This document shows positions 41,302 through 50,844 of a stretch of DNA of 64,000 nucleotides, piece by piece; the first letter of the stretch is position 1; every line of letters begins with the position of its first letter. The notes below the pieces were generated by a model. That model worked only from the letters and a program-made list of their open reading frames with translations, was not told the origin of the DNA and did not search any database. Origin of the DNA: an uncultured Bacteroidota bacterium (GTDB taxonomy: Bacteria; Bacteroidota; Bacteroidia; Bacteroidales; P3); contig CADAWR010000013.1 of assembly GCA_902791695.1 (NCBI GenBank), positions 1 through 64,000 on the forward strand, written 5' to 3'. The position numbers and the translations under genes are program-made.

Positions 41302-42266
41302 ATAAAGAACAGGCAGACACCGCAGACGCTTATCACCGCACCTATAATCTCCCTCACGGTGACTTTCTGGTGGAATATCCACGCTGCCGGTGCTATGATA
41401 AGTATCGGCGTCAGCGCAAACAGCGTCTGTGCGATACCCGTCGAGGTATACTGCGTGGCTAGCAGCGACGCGCTCACACCTACAAACGGTCCAAAGATGG
41501 TGGCTCCGAAGACGCACCACATGGCCTTGCGGTCGTGTACCGCGTGGCTCAGCTTCCCTTTCCAGTCTTTGTTGAACACCACCAGCAGCAGGAAGAATCC
41601 TGCCAGCCCTATGGTGGCGCGTATCATCGTGGCGGCGAAGGGTATGCTCAAAAACAGCGGCAGCGGCAGCAACGCCCCGTCGGGCATCGCCTGTTGGCTC
41701 ACTCCGGCGGCAGCAACCGCCGCGTCGTAGTGCTGCAGCCCAATCTTGCTCAGCACCAAGCCGAACCCCTGGCAGATGCCAGCCATTGCGGCGAAGAATA
41801 CTCCCTTGGCAGGAAGGCCTAAGCTTACGGTATTGTCTTTCTTTGACAGAATGGAGAGTGCTATGCCGCTCAGCGTCACCACCATGCCCACTATGGCCAG
41901 CGGCCTCATCTGCTCACCCAGCAGCAGGCGTCCCGTCAGTGCCGCCGTCGGCGCCGAGAGGGTCATGAAAAGCTGTCCGAAGCGCGAGCCAATGAATATG
42001 TATCCCTGCATCAGGCAGTAGTCTCCTATCACGTAGCCCACCACGCCGCTCAACAGCAGCCACAACCATGTGCCGCCGTCGGCGAAGCGAGGGTAGGGGA
42101 CTCCCATCGTGAGCCACAAGGTGACGAACAGCAGCGTTAGCGACATCGTCATCCTCACCGTATTCAGCGGCAACGAGCCCATGCGTTTCGAGCCCACCTC
42201 GGCAAACATCGCCGTCGCCGTCCACGCCACAGCCACTCCCAGTGCTATTGTCTCACCTATAAACAT
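41298..42266 (-). CDS. EamA/DMT-family transporter
   Basis: The 322-residue inner-membrane protein has about ten TM helices in two EamA repeats (MFIGETIALGVAVAWTATAMF, and the second from AMAGICQGFGLVLSKIGL). Loop and helix motifs SAPTAALTGRLLLGEQM and LTPILIIAPAAWIFHQKVT are the paired end-of-repeat DMT motifs. Substrate not predictable. It is divergent from galE with a 94-bp gap. Confidence 0.87.
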   Translation of the reverse strand: MFIGETIALGVAVAWTATAMFAEVGSKRMGSLPLNTVRMTMSLTLLFVTLWLTMGVPYPRFADGGTWLWLLLSGVVGYVIGDYCLMQGYIFIGSRFGQLFMTLSAPTAALTGRLLLGEQMRPLAIVGMVVTLSGIALSILSKKDNTVSLGLPAKGVFFAAMAGICQGFGLVLSKIGLQHYDAAVAAAGVSQQAMPDGALLPLPLFLSIPFAATMIRATIGLAGFFLLLVVFNKDWKGKLSHAVHDRKAMWCVFGATIFGPFVGVSASLLATQYTSTGIAQTLFALTPILIIAPAAWIFHQKVTVREIIGAVISVCGVCLFFI

Positions 42267-42360
42267 AACCCTCCAATAACGCCATTTCCACTGCTTTATT
42301 TTTCATTGTACAATATTTATTTGCGTATGCCGTTATAATGCTAAATATAAACATATCGGC

Positions 42361-43374
42361 ATGAACATTCTCGTCACCGGCGGCGCTGGATTCATCGGCA
42401 CCCACACATTGATTGAGCTCTATAAGGCAGGCCACACCGCCGTAGTCATCGACAACCTCAGCAACTCCAACCCCGAGTCCCTCCGCCGCGTGGCGGAGAT
42501 TATCGGCTTGCCTGAGATACCTTTCTATAAAGTAGATATCCGCGACCGCGAGGGTCTGGAAGCGGTCTTCTCCAAACACAAATGCGACGCCTGCATCCAT
42601 TTCGCAGGCCTCAAGGCTGTCGGCGAGAGTGTCGAGAAGCCGTGGGAGTACTACGAGAACAACATCAATGGCACACTGGTGCTCGTCGACGTCATGCGCC
42701 ACCATGGCTGCAAGAACATCATCTTCTCCTCCAGCGCCACCATCTATGGCGACCCCGCCGAAATCCCTATAACCGAGAACTGCCCCAAGGGCCAGTGCAC
42801 CAACCCCTACGGCTGGACGAAAAGCATGCTTGAGCAGGTGCTCATGGACATACAGAAAGCCGACCCCGAGTGGAACGTCGTCCTGTTGCGCTACTTCAAC
42901 CCCGTCGGTGCGCATCCCAGCGGACGCATAGGCGAGAACCCCAACGGCATCCCCAACAACCTCATGCCATACATCACCCAGGTGGCTGTCGGCAAGCGCA
43001 AGGAGCTCGGCGTCTTCGGCAACGACTACCCCACACCCGACGGCACCGGCGTCCGCGACTACATACATGTCTGCGACCTCGCCGCCGCCCACGTCTGCGC
43101 ACTCCATGCTATCGACCGCAAATGCGGCATCGGCATCTACAACATCGGCACCGGCCACGGCTACAGTGTCCTCGACATGGTCAATGCTTTCATCCGCGTC
43201 AACCATGTCGACGTCCCCTACAGCATCAAGCCCCGCCGCGCCGGCGACATAGCCACCTGCTACTGCAACCCCGCAAAGGCCGCCGCTGAACTCGGCTGGC
43301 GCGCCCAATACGGCATCGACGACATGGTCCGCGACTCATGGCACTGGCAAAGAAACAACCCTGACGGCTATTGA
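42361..43374 (+). CDS. galE: UDP-glucose 4-epimerase
   Basis: The 337-residue extended SDR protein has TGGAGFIG (6-13) for NAD binding, Tyr150-x-x-x-Lys154 in NPYGWTKSMLEQ, SSSATIYGDP before it, and RYFNPVGAHPSG for the UDP-sugar. It interconverts UDP-glucose and UDP-galactose, which fits alpha-galactosidase-type enzymes encoded just upstream. The HAD phosphatase follows 4 bp later. Confidence 0.96.
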   Translation: MNILVTGGAGFIGTHTLIELYKAGHTAVVIDNLSNSNPESLRRVAEIIGLPEIPFYKVDIRDREGLEAVFSKHKCDACIHFAGLKAVGESVEKPWEYYENNINGTLVLVDVMRHHGCKNIIFSSSATIYGDPAEIPITENCPKGQCTNPYGWTKSMLEQVLMDIQKADPEWNVVLLRYFNPVGAHPSGRIGENPNGIPNNLMPYITQVAVGKRKELGVFGNDYPTPDGTGVRDYIHVCDLAAAHVCALHAIDRKCGIGIYNIGTGHGYSVLDMVNAFIRVNHVDVPYSIKPRRAGDIATCYCNPAKAAAELGWRAQYGIDDMVRDSWHWQRNNPDGY

Positions 43375-43378
43375 TCAT

Positions 43379-44029
43379 TTGGCCACACGATTGGTAATAC
43401 TCGATTTCGACGGCACGCTGGCCGACACCCAGCCGCTGATCATCGACTCGCTCCAGGGCACCATCCGCGAGCTCGGGCTTCCGGCGCGCACCGACGACCA
43501 GTGCAAAGCCATAATAGGGCTGCCGCTGAAGGAATGCTTCCTGCGGCTGCTGCCTGTCGACGACGCCACCGCCGACCGCTGCGCCGACGTCTACCGCCGC
43601 ATTTTCGACGAGAAGAACCACTCCGGCGTCGTCACCCTCTTCCCCCATGTGCTTGATACCTTGCAGAAGCTGCACGCAAAGGGTCACATGCTGGCCATCT
43701 GCAGCAGCCGCGGTCGGCCAACCCTCGAGGGCTTCGTCCGCACCTTCCGGCTGCAGCCTTACGTCTCTATGGTCGTCAGCGCCAACGATGTGCAGCACGG
43801 CAAACCCCATCCCGAGCCCGTGCAGCTGATACTCCGCACCCTCGGCATCCCAGCCAGCGAAGCCCTCGTCGTGGGCGACGCCAGCTACGACATCCTCATG
43901 GGGCGCGCCGCCGGTTGCCGCACCTGCGGCGTCACCTACGGCAACCAGCCCGCCGACGAGCTCCTCGCCGCAGGCGCCGACAGCCTGGTCGACGACTTCG
44001 CCGACCTGCTGCCCCTGCTATCGCTTTAA
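43379..44029 (+). CDS. HAD-superfamily phosphatase (phosphoglycolate phosphatase-like)
   Basis: In the 216-residue protein, motif I is VILDFDGTLADTQ (nucleophile Asp), motif II is ICSSRGRP, a Lys in HGKPHPEP, and motif IV is VVGDASYDILMGRAAG. A cap domain (DSLQGTIRELGLPARTDDQC) is typical of subclass IA (Gph/PgmB/YjjG-like). The start appears to be TTG at 43379; no ATG or GTG is available between the galE stop and motif I. Substrate not assignable. Confidence 0.88.
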   Translation: MATRLVILDFDGTLADTQPLIIDSLQGTIRELGLPARTDDQCKAIIGLPLKECFLRLLPVDDATADRCADVYRRIFDEKNHSGVVTLFPHVLDTLQKLHAKGHMLAICSSRGRPTLEGFVRTFRLQPYVSMVVSANDVQHGKPHPEPVQLILRTLGIPASEALVVGDASYDILMGRAAGCRTCGVTYGNQPADELLAAGADSLVDDFADLLPLLSL

Positions 44030-44061
44030 GCAATCTGGCAATCAAGCAATCTGGCAATCAC
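44028..44061. repeat. Tandem micro-repeat between convergent genes
   Basis: AAGCAATCTGGCAATC occurs twice in tandem, filling the gap between the phosphatase and sdaA stops. It belongs to the CAATCAAGCAATC group also seen at 62556 and inside 63130-63170. Confidence 0.7.
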
Positions 44062-45288
44062 TCAGTCCTCGAGGGCCAGGCCGCCCAGCGAGGTCTCCTT
44101 GTACAGGCTCGGCAGATCCTTGCCCGTAAGTTTCATCGTCTTCACCACCTTGTCGAAGCTTATGATGTGGCGCCCGTCGCTCATCATGGCGTAGATGTTT
44201 ATATCCAGCGCACGCAGCGCAGCCATAGCGTTGCGCTCTATGCAGGGTATCTGCACCAGTCCGCACAGCGGGTCGCAGGTCAGCCCAAGGTTGTGCTCCA
44301 TGGCCATCTCGGCGGCATACTCTATCTGCTTCGGGCTGCCGCCGAAAAGCTGGTTGCTCGCCACTGCCGCCATCACGCACGCACTGCCCACCTCTCCCTG
44401 GCAGCCCACCTCGGCACCGCTGATGCTCGCGTTGGTCTTTATAACGTTGGCAAAGAGCCCCGCGGTGGCCATAGCCCGCAGTATCTCGCGGTCCGTGAAA
44501 CCGTGGTTCTTCTTCAGGTGGTAGAGCACCGCCGGCAGCACACCGCTCGACCCACACGTGGGGGCGGTGACTATGCGGCCGCCACAGGCGTTCTGCTCGC
44601 TCGTGGCCAGCGCATAGGCTATCACCAGCGCACGGCTCTGCAGCGACGGCTTGAAGGCCGATGCACGTATGTAGTACTGGTGAGCCTTCGAGCGCAAGTG
44701 CAGCCCGCCGGCAATCACGCGGTCGTCCTGCAGCCCCTCCTCGATGGTCTGTTGCATTTGCTTCCACATCTCCTCAAGGTAGAACCACAGGCTCCCGCTC
44801 TGCCGACAACCACCCAAGCATTCGCACTGCTCCACATACTCCCAGAAGCTCAAACCCTCCTTGTCAATATACTCCATTATCTCCGTCATCGTCTTGTGCG
44901 GATACACCTCGCCCTCAGGCGTTATGCCCATCGGCACCTCACCCTCCTCGGTGGACAGGTAGCCGCCGCCGACGCTGTACACAAGCCATTGGTCTACCGT
45001 CTGTCCGCCGCCGTCCAACGCCTCGAAGAGCATCCCGTTGGGGTGGAACGGCTTCACCACGTCGGCCCGCCAAACAATCTCCACCTCCTTGGGTGCCAGC
45101 CCGCGGCCAATGGCCACGTCGGTGTGGTGCCCCTTGCCTGTGGCGGCAAGCGAGCCATACAGCGTCACGCGGTAGCGTGCTGCCCCCTTGGTGCGCGCGG
45201 CGAACAGCTCCGCCGCACGGTTCGGCCCCATAGTGTGACTGCTGCTGGGACCGTAGCCTGCTTTATATATCTTCTTGATGGTTTCCAT
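44062..45288 (-). CDS. sdaA: L-serine dehydratase, iron-sulfur type
   Basis: The 408-residue protein starts METIKKIYKAGYGPSSSHTMGPNRA; the SSSHTMGP motif is the substrate-binding signature. Cluster-ligand cysteines are visible in CGSSGVLPAVL and TCDPLCGLVQIPC. It converts L-serine to pyruvate and ammonia using a [4Fe-4S] cluster. The beta and alpha domains are fused as in one-chain enzymes. The start was taken at the Met preceding ETIKKIY; nine in-frame codons upstream run into a palindrome (45302-45318). Confidence 0.94.
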   Translation of the reverse strand: METIKKIYKAGYGPSSSHTMGPNRAAELFAARTKGAARYRVTLYGSLAATGKGHHTDVAIGRGLAPKEVEIVWRADVVKPFHPNGMLFEALDGGGQTVDQWLVYSVGGGYLSTEEGEVPMGITPEGEVYPHKTMTEIMEYIDKEGLSFWEYVEQCECLGGCRQSGSLWFYLEEMWKQMQQTIEEGLQDDRVIAGGLHLRSKAHQYYIRASAFKPSLQSRALVIAYALATSEQNACGGRIVTAPTCGSSGVLPAVLYHLKKNHGFTDREILRAMATAGLFANVIKTNASISGAEVGCQGEVGSACVMAAVASNQLFGGSPKQIEYAAEMAMEHNLGLTCDPLCGLVQIPCIERNAMAALRALDINIYAMMSDGRHIISFDKVVKTMKLTGKDLPSLYKETSLGGLALED

Positions 45289-45301
45289 AACTGCCATATA
45301 T

Positions 45302-45318
45302 AACGTGAACCCCACGTT
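45302..45318. promoter_or_regulatory. AACGTG-N5-CACGTT dyad upstream of sdaA
   Basis: A perfect 6+6 inverted repeat located 14 bp before the chosen sdaA start. It could be an operator or a leader hairpin; nothing else supports a specific regulator. Confidence 0.3.
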
Positions 45319-45357
45319 TTTATTGCCCCACTATTGCCTCTGCGCCGTTTCTACAGT

Positions 45358-45470
45358 CCCTCTCCGTACCCTCTCAGTCTGTTCTACGGTTGTTCACCGG
45401 TTGTTCGACGGTTTAAACCGGTAAACAACCGGTGAACAACCGTAAAACGGTCGGACCGGAGCCGGAGGGG
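45358..45470. repeat. Intergenic palindromic repeat, copy 3
   Basis: Units TTCTACGGTTG, TTCACCGGTTG, TTCGACGGTTT, then AAACCGGTAAA, CAACCGGTGAA, CAACCGTAAAA. The centre is GGTTTAAACC. The left flank is CCTCTCCGTACCCTCTC; the right outer arm is partly lost (CCGGAGGGG only). It lies between divergent sdaA and clpB. Confidence 0.88.
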
Positions 45471-45521
45471 ATAGGTATAAGGGGCATGGGGTAAAGGCGT
45501 GCGGGTTGCCCGTTTGCAAGA

Positions 45522-45548
45522 CTGACACCGCGACTGTCAATTTGTCAG
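45522..45548 (+). promoter_or_regulatory. CTGACA/TGTCAG elements upstream of clpB
   Basis: CTGACA at 45522 and TGTCAG at 45543 form a dyad with a 15-bp gap; a further CTGTCA lies between them. The same hexamers make the tight dyad ahead of groES. Confidence 0.5.
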
Positions 45549-45559
45549 TCCGTCGGCGT

Positions 45560-45576
45560 TTGGTATCCATTTTGCG
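45560..45576 (+). promoter_or_regulatory. Sigma-54-like promoter of clpB
   Basis: TTGGTATCCATTTTGCG has GG and GC separated by exactly ten bases, the invariant sigma-54 layout, with 11 bp from the nearest TGTCAG half-site to the element. The clpB start is 33 bp downstream. Inference from pattern only. Confidence 0.45.
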
Positions 45577-45609
45577 TGTAGGTGGTCAGAAATTAAAAAC
45601 CAAATAACT

Positions 45610-48210
45610 ATGACTCTAGACAAGTTCACAATCAAAGCGCAGGAGGCCGTGCAGAAGGCTCAGGAGGTTGCCGTAGGAGGGCAGCATCCGGCCATCGAGA
45701 CGGCGCACCTGCTGAAAGGGCTCCTCTCGGAAGACGAGAATGTGACGCCCTACCTCCTCAAGAAGATGGAGGTCAACATCCCCCGCCTGACGCAGCAGGT
45801 GGATGAAATCCTTAACAGCATGCCGCGCGTCAGCGGCGGTCAGGTGTACCTGAGCAGCGACGCCAACCAGGCGCTGGTGGCCGCCAGCCAGCGCGCCACC
45901 AAGATGAACGACGAGTTCGTCAGCGTGGAGCACCTGCTGCTGGGCATCCTCAGCGGTCGCGACCGTGTGTCGCAGCTCCTCAAGGACGCCGGCGTCAGCG
46001 AGAAGGCATTGCTCGCCGCCATCGCCGACCTCCGCAAAGGCAGCAAGGTGACCAGCCAGAACCAGGAGCAGACGATGAATGCCCTGAACAAGTACGCCAA
46101 GAACCTCAACCAACTGGCTCAGGCTGGCAAGCTCGACCCCGTCATCGGGCGTGACGAGGAGATACGCCGTGTGCTGCAGATCCTCTCGCGCCGTACCAAG
46201 AACAACCCCATCCTCATCGGTGAACCCGGTGTGGGTAAGACCGCTATTGCCGAGGGCCTTGCGCAGCGTATCGTCAGCGGAGACGTGGCCGAGAACCTGA
46301 AGAGCAAGACCATCTATTCGCTCGACATGGGTGCCCTTATCGCAGGCGCTAAGTACAAGGGCGAGTTCGAGGAGCGGCTGAAGAGCGTCATCCGGGAGAT
46401 CAACGAGGCCGACGGCGAGATCATCCTCTTCATCGACGAGATACACACTCTCGTTGGTGCCGGTGGCGGTGAAGGGGCCATGGACGCCGCCAACATCCTC
46501 AAGCCCGCACTGGCGCGTGGCGAGCTGCGCGCCATAGGTGCCACCACGCTTGCCGAGTACCAGAAATACTTCGAGAAGGACAAGGCCCTGGAGCGTCGTT
46601 TCCAGAGCGTGCTCATCGATGAGCCGTCGGTGCCGGACACCATCAGCATCCTGCGTGGCCTGAAGGAGCGCTACGAGGTGCACCACCGCGTGCGTATCAA
46701 GGACGAGGCCATCATCGCCGCCGCCGAGCTCTCGCACCGCTACATCAGCGACCGTTTCCTGCCCGACAAGGCCATAGACCTTATCGACGAGGCCGCCGCC
46801 AAGTTGAGGCTCGAGATTGACTCGGTGCCCGAGGAACTCGATGAGATTGAGCGCCGTATACGTCAGCTGGAGATTGAGCGCGAAGCTATCAAGCGCGAGA
46901 ACGACCAGGACAAGATAGCCCAGATAGACAAGGAACTGGGCTCCCTGCGCGAGCAGCGCGACCAGATGAAGGCCCGCTGGCAGAACGAGAAGAGCGTCGT
47001 TGAGGAGATACAGGCCGAGGTGAAGAACATCGAGAGCTACAAGTTCGACGCCGAGCAGGCCGAGCGTGCCGGCGACTACGCCAAGGTGGCCGAGCTGCGC
47101 TACGGCCGCATCCGCGAGGCCGAGAAGAAGGTCACCGACCTCAAGGAGCAGCTCAAGCAGATGCAGGCCGACAACGCCATGATAAACGAAGAGGTGGACA
47201 GCGAGCAGATTGCCGAGGTGGTCAGCAAGTGGACCGGCATCCCCGTGACGCGTATGCTGCAGAGCGAGCGCGAGCGTCTGCTGCACCTCGAGGACGAGCT
47301 GCACAAGCGTGTGGTGGGTCAGGATGAGGCTATCAGTGTCATCGCCAATGCTGTGCGCCGCTCGCGTGCAGGCCTCAGCGATGGCAAGCGTCCTATAGGC
47401 AGCTTCATCTTCCTCGGCACCACGGGCGTCGGCAAGACGGAGCTGGCAAAGGCGTTGGCCGAGGTGCTCTTCGACGATGAGAATATGATGGTGCGTATCG
47501 ATATGAGTGAGTATCAGGAGCGCCACAGCGTCAGTAGGCTCATCGGTGCACCCCCAGGGTACGTCGGCTACGATGAGAGTGGCCAGCTGACTGAGGCTGT
47601 GCGTCGTAAACCCTACAGCATCGTGCTCTTCGACGAGATTGAGAAGGCTCATCCCGATGTGTTCAACATCCTGCTGCAGGTGCTCGAAGATGGTCGACTC
47701 ACCGACAACAAGGGCCGCACGTGCGACTTCAAGAACACCATCATCATCATGACCTCCAATATGGGCAGCGACATCATCCGCGAGAAGTTGGAGAACGGCG
47801 TGCCCTCGCAGTACGACCTCGACGAGACCAAGAATGCCGTCATGGAGATGCTCAAGCAGCGCATACGTCCGGAGTTCCTCAACCGTATCGACGAGATCAT
47901 TATGTTCCAGCCGCTGACGCAGAACCAGATCAAGGACATCGTCCGCATACAGCTGCGCATGGTGGCCAAGATGCTTGAGCAGAACGAGATCACCATCTCC
48001 GCCACCGAGGAGGCCGTCAGCCGTCTGGCCGAAGTGGGCTACGACCCCGCCATGGGTGCCCGACCGGTGAAGCGTGTCATCCAGCGCGAGATACTCAACG
48101 AGATGAGCCGCCAGCTCCTCGAAGGCAAAATCCACTCCAACGAGACCATCATCATCGACGTCATCGACGGCCAGTTCGTGTTCTACAACCCGAAGGACAA
48201 GAACGGCTAA
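45610..48210 (+). CDS. clpB: ClpB disaggregase
   Basis: The 866-residue AAA+ Hsp100 protein has an N-terminal Clp-N repeat pair (1-145). NBD1 has Walker [14 protein letters not shown] and Walker [10 protein letters not shown] long middle coiled coil (about 410-530, [18 protein letters not shown]) marks ClpB rather than ClpA/ClpC. NBD2 carries [25 protein letters not shown] and a C-terminal D2-small domain. No ClpP-binding loop is expected. It resolubilises aggregates with DnaK. Like groES it has the CTGACA/TGTCAG motif upstream. Confidence 0.97.
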   Translation: MTLDKFTIKAQEAVQKAQEVAVGGQHPAIETAHLLKGLLSEDENVTPYLLKKMEVNIPRLTQQVDEILNSMPRVSGGQVYLSSDANQALVAASQRATKMNDEFVSVEHLLLGILSGRDRVSQLLKDAGVSEKALLAAIADLRKGSKVTSQNQEQTMNALNKYAKNLNQLAQAGKLDPVIGRDEEIRRVLQILSRRTKNNPILIGEPGVGKTAIAEGLAQRIVSGDVAENLKSKTIYSLDMGALIAGAKYKGEFEERLKSVIREINEADGEIILFIDEIHTLVGAGGGEGAMDAANILKPALARGELRAIGATTLAEYQKYFEKDKALERRFQSVLIDEPSVPDTISILRGLKERYEVHHRVRIKDEAIIAAAELSHRYISDRFLPDKAIDLIDEAAAKLRLEIDSVPEELDEIERRIRQLEIEREAIKRENDQDKIAQIDKELGSLREQRDQMKARWQNEKSVVEEIQAEVKNIESYKFDAEQAERAGDYAKVAELRYGRIREAEKKVTDLKEQLKQMQADNAMINEEVDSEQIAEVVSKWTGIPVTRMLQSERERLLHLEDELHKRVVGQDEAISVIANAVRRSRAGLSDGKRPIGSFIFLGTTGVGKTELAKALAEVLFDDENMMVRIDMSEYQERHSVSRLIGAPPGYVGYDESGQLTEAVRRKPYSIVLFDEIEKAHPDVFNILLQVLEDGRLTDNKGRTCDFKNTIIIMTSNMGSDIIREKLENGVPSQYDLDETKNAVMEMLKQRIRPEFLNRIDEIIMFQPLTQNQIKDIVRIQLRMVAKMLEQNEITISATEEAVSRLAEVGYDPAMGARPVKRVIQREILNEMSRQLLEGKIHSNETIIIDVIDGQFVFYNPKDKNG

Positions 48211-48238
48211 TTACTCAACTTGAGCGAATTGTTTTGTG

Positions 48239-48279
48239 GCGGCCGCAGGCAAAATGCCTGCGGCCGCTAACTTTTTTTT
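48239..48279 (+). terminator. Intrinsic terminator of clpB
   Basis: GCGGCCGCAGGC pairs perfectly with GCCTGCGGCCGC (12 bp, 5-nt loop), followed by eight T. The T-run merges into the TTTG of the next promoter. Confidence 0.92.
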
Positions 48280-48307
48280 GCCGTATGTGGAAAAAGTCAT
48301 ATCTTTG
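48277..48307 (+). promoter_or_regulatory. Bacteroidota promoter TTTG-N19-TATCTTTG
   Basis: TTTG (48277-48280), exactly 19 bp, TATCTTTG (48300-48307), 26 bp before the FISUMP lipoprotein start. The -33 box overlaps the clpB terminator T-run. Confidence 0.88.
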
Positions 48308-48333
48308 CAGCGAGAAATAAATACAACAACAAT

Positions 48334-49062
48334 ATGAAAAAGACTTTTAGAACAATGCTCGTGGCCTTTGTTGCCGTATCGATAGTGGCCTTCGCCGGCT
48401 GCAGCAAAGACGACATCAACAACAATAACGCCAACAACGGCGGTGACGGCGGTGGCAATGTTCCTGCCGGCTGGGTTGACCTAGGTCTACCGAGCGGCCT
48501 GTTATGGGCCGAATGCAACGTGGGCGCCACGGCTCCCGAGGAGTATGGAGACTATTTCGCCTGGGCAGAGACGGAGCCGAAGGAGGTGTACAATTGGAAC
48601 ACCTACCGCTACTGCACGGTGGACGCTGGGGGTATGTTGTCTACGCTGACAAAGTACAACTCCTTTACGGGCTTAGGTGCGGTGGACAACCTGACCACGC
48701 TGGAATCCGTTGACGATGCCGCGACGGCCCGTATGGACAGCTGTGCCCGCACCCCGACCAAAGAGGAGTGGGAGGAACTTATCAACAACACCACGGCGGA
48801 ATGGACGACAGTGAACAATGTCCACGGCCGAAAATTCACCGCCTCCACTGGCAACAGCATCTTTCTGCCCGCCGCTGGATGGCGCGAAGAAGCGACGCTC
48901 ATCGAGGCAGGTAGCGGCGGCTATTACTGGTCCGCCTCAGCCGACACAGGCGACTACCTGGTCAATGCGTGGGGCTTCGGCTTCCGTTCGGACTACCAGA
49001 GTATGGGACCTGGCGCCAGCCGCAACTTCGGTATGTCCGTCCGCGCTGTGCGTTCCAAATAA
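48334..49062 (+). CDS. FISUMP-domain lipoprotein, first of tandem pair
   Basis: The 242-residue protein starts MKKTFRTMLVAFVAVSIVAFAGC (lipobox FAGC), followed by an Asn/Gly-rich linker. A Fibrobacter-major-paralogous (FISUMP) domain follows: WVDLGLPSGLLWAECNVGATAPEEYGDYFAWAE, RTPTKEEWEELINN, FLPAAGWREE, YYWSASADTGD, MSVRAVRSK. Such domains are surface-exposed beta folds of unknown ligand, often in multi-copy families. Its paralogue follows 10 bp later. Confidence 0.88.
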   Translation: MKKTFRTMLVAFVAVSIVAFAGCSKDDINNNNANNGGDGGGNVPAGWVDLGLPSGLLWAECNVGATAPEEYGDYFAWAETEPKEVYNWNTYRYCTVDAGGMLSTLTKYNSFTGLGAVDNLTTLESVDDAATARMDSCARTPTKEEWEELINNTTAEWTTVNNVHGRKFTASTGNSIFLPAAGWREEATLIEAGSGGYYWSASADTGDYLVNAWGFGFRSDYQSMGPGASRNFGMSVRAVRSK

Positions 49063-49072
49063 AACTAATAAT

Positions 49073-49792
49073 ATGAAACAGACGTTTAGGATGATGCTTG
49101 TGGCCGCGATGGCTATGCTGGCTGTAGCCAATGTCGGCTGCAGCAAAGACGACAGCAACAACAATAACGCCAACAGCGGCGGTAACGGCGGTTGCGATGT
49201 CCCTGCCGGCTGGGTTGACCTCGGTTTGCCATCGGGTTTGCTGTGGGCTCAATGCAACGTGGGCGCTACTACTCCCGAAGGTTACGGTAACTACTTCGCC
49301 TGGGGCGAAACCACGACCAAGGATTCATGCAACTGGAGCACCTACCGTTACTGCACGGTGAACGGGGAAGGAAGCCTCGCTTCGCTGACTAAGTATAATA
49401 CCAGGACTCCCTTCGGCACGGTGGACAACCTTACCACCCTCGAGCCGGGCGACGATGCCGCCACGGTCAATATGGGCAACGGCGCACGCACCCCGACCAT
49501 GGACGAGTGGAACGAACTCCTCAACAACACCACCGTAGAGTGGACGACCCTCAATGATGTCTTAGGCAGAAAGTTCACAGCCCCTAATGGTGAGTCAATT
49601 ATCCTGCCCGCCGCCGGGCACTACAACGACTCGGATTTCCTCGACATAGGCAGCAGCGGCCGATACTGGTCTTCGTCGCTCCGCGCGGATGCGGGCGGCG
49701 CTTGGCGCTTCTACCTCAATTCGGACTACCAACGCATGGAAGGCGCCAGCCGCTGCCACGGTCAAAGTGTCCGTGCTGTGCGTGACAGATAA
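49073..49792 (+). CDS. FISUMP-domain lipoprotein, second of tandem pair
   Basis: The 239-residue protein starts MKQTFRMMLVAAMAMLAVANVGC (lipobox NVGC). Signal, linker (DDSNNNNANSGGNGG) and domain line up with the first copy almost without gaps (WVDLGLPSGLLWAQCNVGATTPEGYGNYFAWGE). Differences cluster in TKYNTRTPFG and the last 60 residues (HYNDSDFLDIGSSGRYWSSS). This is a recent tandem duplication with divergence in presumed loops. It lies in one operon with the upstream copy and possibly the threonine aldolase. Confidence 0.88.
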   Translation: MKQTFRMMLVAAMAMLAVANVGCSKDDSNNNNANSGGNGGCDVPAGWVDLGLPSGLLWAQCNVGATTPEGYGNYFAWGETTTKDSCNWSTYRYCTVNGEGSLASLTKYNTRTPFGTVDNLTTLEPGDDAATVNMGNGARTPTMDEWNELLNNTTVEWTTLNDVLGRKFTAPNGESIILPAAGHYNDSDFLDIGSSGRYWSSSLRADAGGAWRFYLNSDYQRMEGASRCHGQSVRAVRDR

Positions 49793-49808
49793 TAAAAACA
49801 ACAGACAG

Positions 49809-50837
49809 ATGAAAAGAGGATTCGGTAGCGACAACCATTCGGGTGTGAGCCCCGAGGTGATAGAGGCCATCGTGAAGGCCAACAGCGATCATGCGCTGGC
49901 TTATGGTGACGATGAATATACCAAGCGCCTTGAAGAGCTCTTCAAGGAGACCTTCGGGCCGCAGACGAGGGTGTACCTGGTGTTCAACGGCACTGGTGCC
50001 AATGTGCTGAGTATCGACGCTATGTGCCGCTCGCATGAGGCGGTGGTGTGCGCCGAGACGGCGCATATCAACGTCGACGAGTGCGGCGCTCCGCAGCGCG
50101 TCGTGGGCTGCCGTCTGCTGACGGTAGATACCCCCGACGGCAAGCTGACACCCGCCTTGGTGAAGACGCGTCTGCATGGCTTCGGCTTCGAGCACCACTC
50201 GCAGCCCAAAGCCATCAGCATCAGCCAGCCCACCGAGCTCGGCACCCTCTATACCAAGGAGGAAATCAAAGCTTTGGCCGACCTGGCGCATTCATATAAT
50301 ATGTACCTGCATGTCGACGGTGCGCGTCTGGCCAATGCCGCCGTTGCCCTCGGTTGCTCGTTCAAAGAGATGACCACCGACCTCGGCGTCGACGCCCTCA
50401 GCTTTGGCGGCACCAAGAACGGTCTGCTGATGGGGGAGAGTTGCGTGCTGCTCAATCCGGCACTTGACGTCGACATGAAATACCGCCGCAAGCAGATGAC
50501 GCAGCTGGCCAGCAAGATGCGCTTCATGGCGGCGCAGATGATCTGCTATCTCGAGAGCGGCATCTGGCGCCGCAACGCCGAGCATAGCAACGCGATGGCG
50601 CAGCTGCTGCGTCGGGAGGTGGAGAAGGTCGAGGGGGTGAAGATCATGTACCCCGTGCAGGTCAACAGCGTCTTCGCTCAGCTGCCCACCGCCGTGTGGC
50701 ACCGTCTGCAGGAGCGCTACTTCTTCTACGACTGGGACGAGGCCGCCGACGTGGTGCGCTGGATGTGCTCGTTCGACACAACAGAAGAGGACATTCACGC
50801 CTTCGTGAATGCCCTCAAGGAAGAACTGTCGCGGTAG
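49809..50837 (+). CDS. Low-specificity L-threonine aldolase family protein
   Basis: The 342-residue fold-type I PLP enzyme has the Schiff-base Lys203 in SFGGTKNGLLMGE, HVDGARLANAAVALG for the PLP aspartate, VFNGTGANVLSIDAMC for the phosphate, and an N-terminal FGSDNHSGVSPEV. The family splits L-threonine (or beta-hydroxy amino acids) into glycine and an aldehyde. If the damaged glyA is real, this could be an alternative glycine source. Stereospecificity cannot be read. Confidence 0.9.
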   Translation: MKRGFGSDNHSGVSPEVIEAIVKANSDHALAYGDDEYTKRLEELFKETFGPQTRVYLVFNGTGANVLSIDAMCRSHEAVVCAETAHINVDECGAPQRVVGCRLLTVDTPDGKLTPALVKTRLHGFGFEHHSQPKAISISQPTELGTLYTKEEIKALADLAHSYNMYLHVDGARLANAAVALGCSFKEMTTDLGVDALSFGGTKNGLLMGESCVLLNPALDVDMKYRRKQMTQLASKMRFMAAQMICYLESGIWRRNAEHSNAMAQLLRREVEKVEGVKIMYPVQVNSVFAQLPTAVWHRLQERYFFYDWDEAADVVRWMCSFDTTEEDIHAFVNALKEELSR

Positions 50838-50844
50838 CAGCGAA

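Noticed and set aside
42290-42340. GTAC...CGTTATAAT upstream of galE as another ECF-type element
   Set aside because: The spacing (19) and the downstream bases differ from the two sigma-cassette elements, and the position is about 30 bp from the ATG, so resemblance is probably chance.
45616-48135. Very long open frame antisense to clpB (and similar ones antisense to valS, hutH, leuS and the M48 gene)
   Set aside because: These are codon-bias shadows of GC-rich genes; the sense strand encodes clear full-length known proteins, and the antisense translations are low-complexity Leu/Ala/His/Val-rich with no motif.
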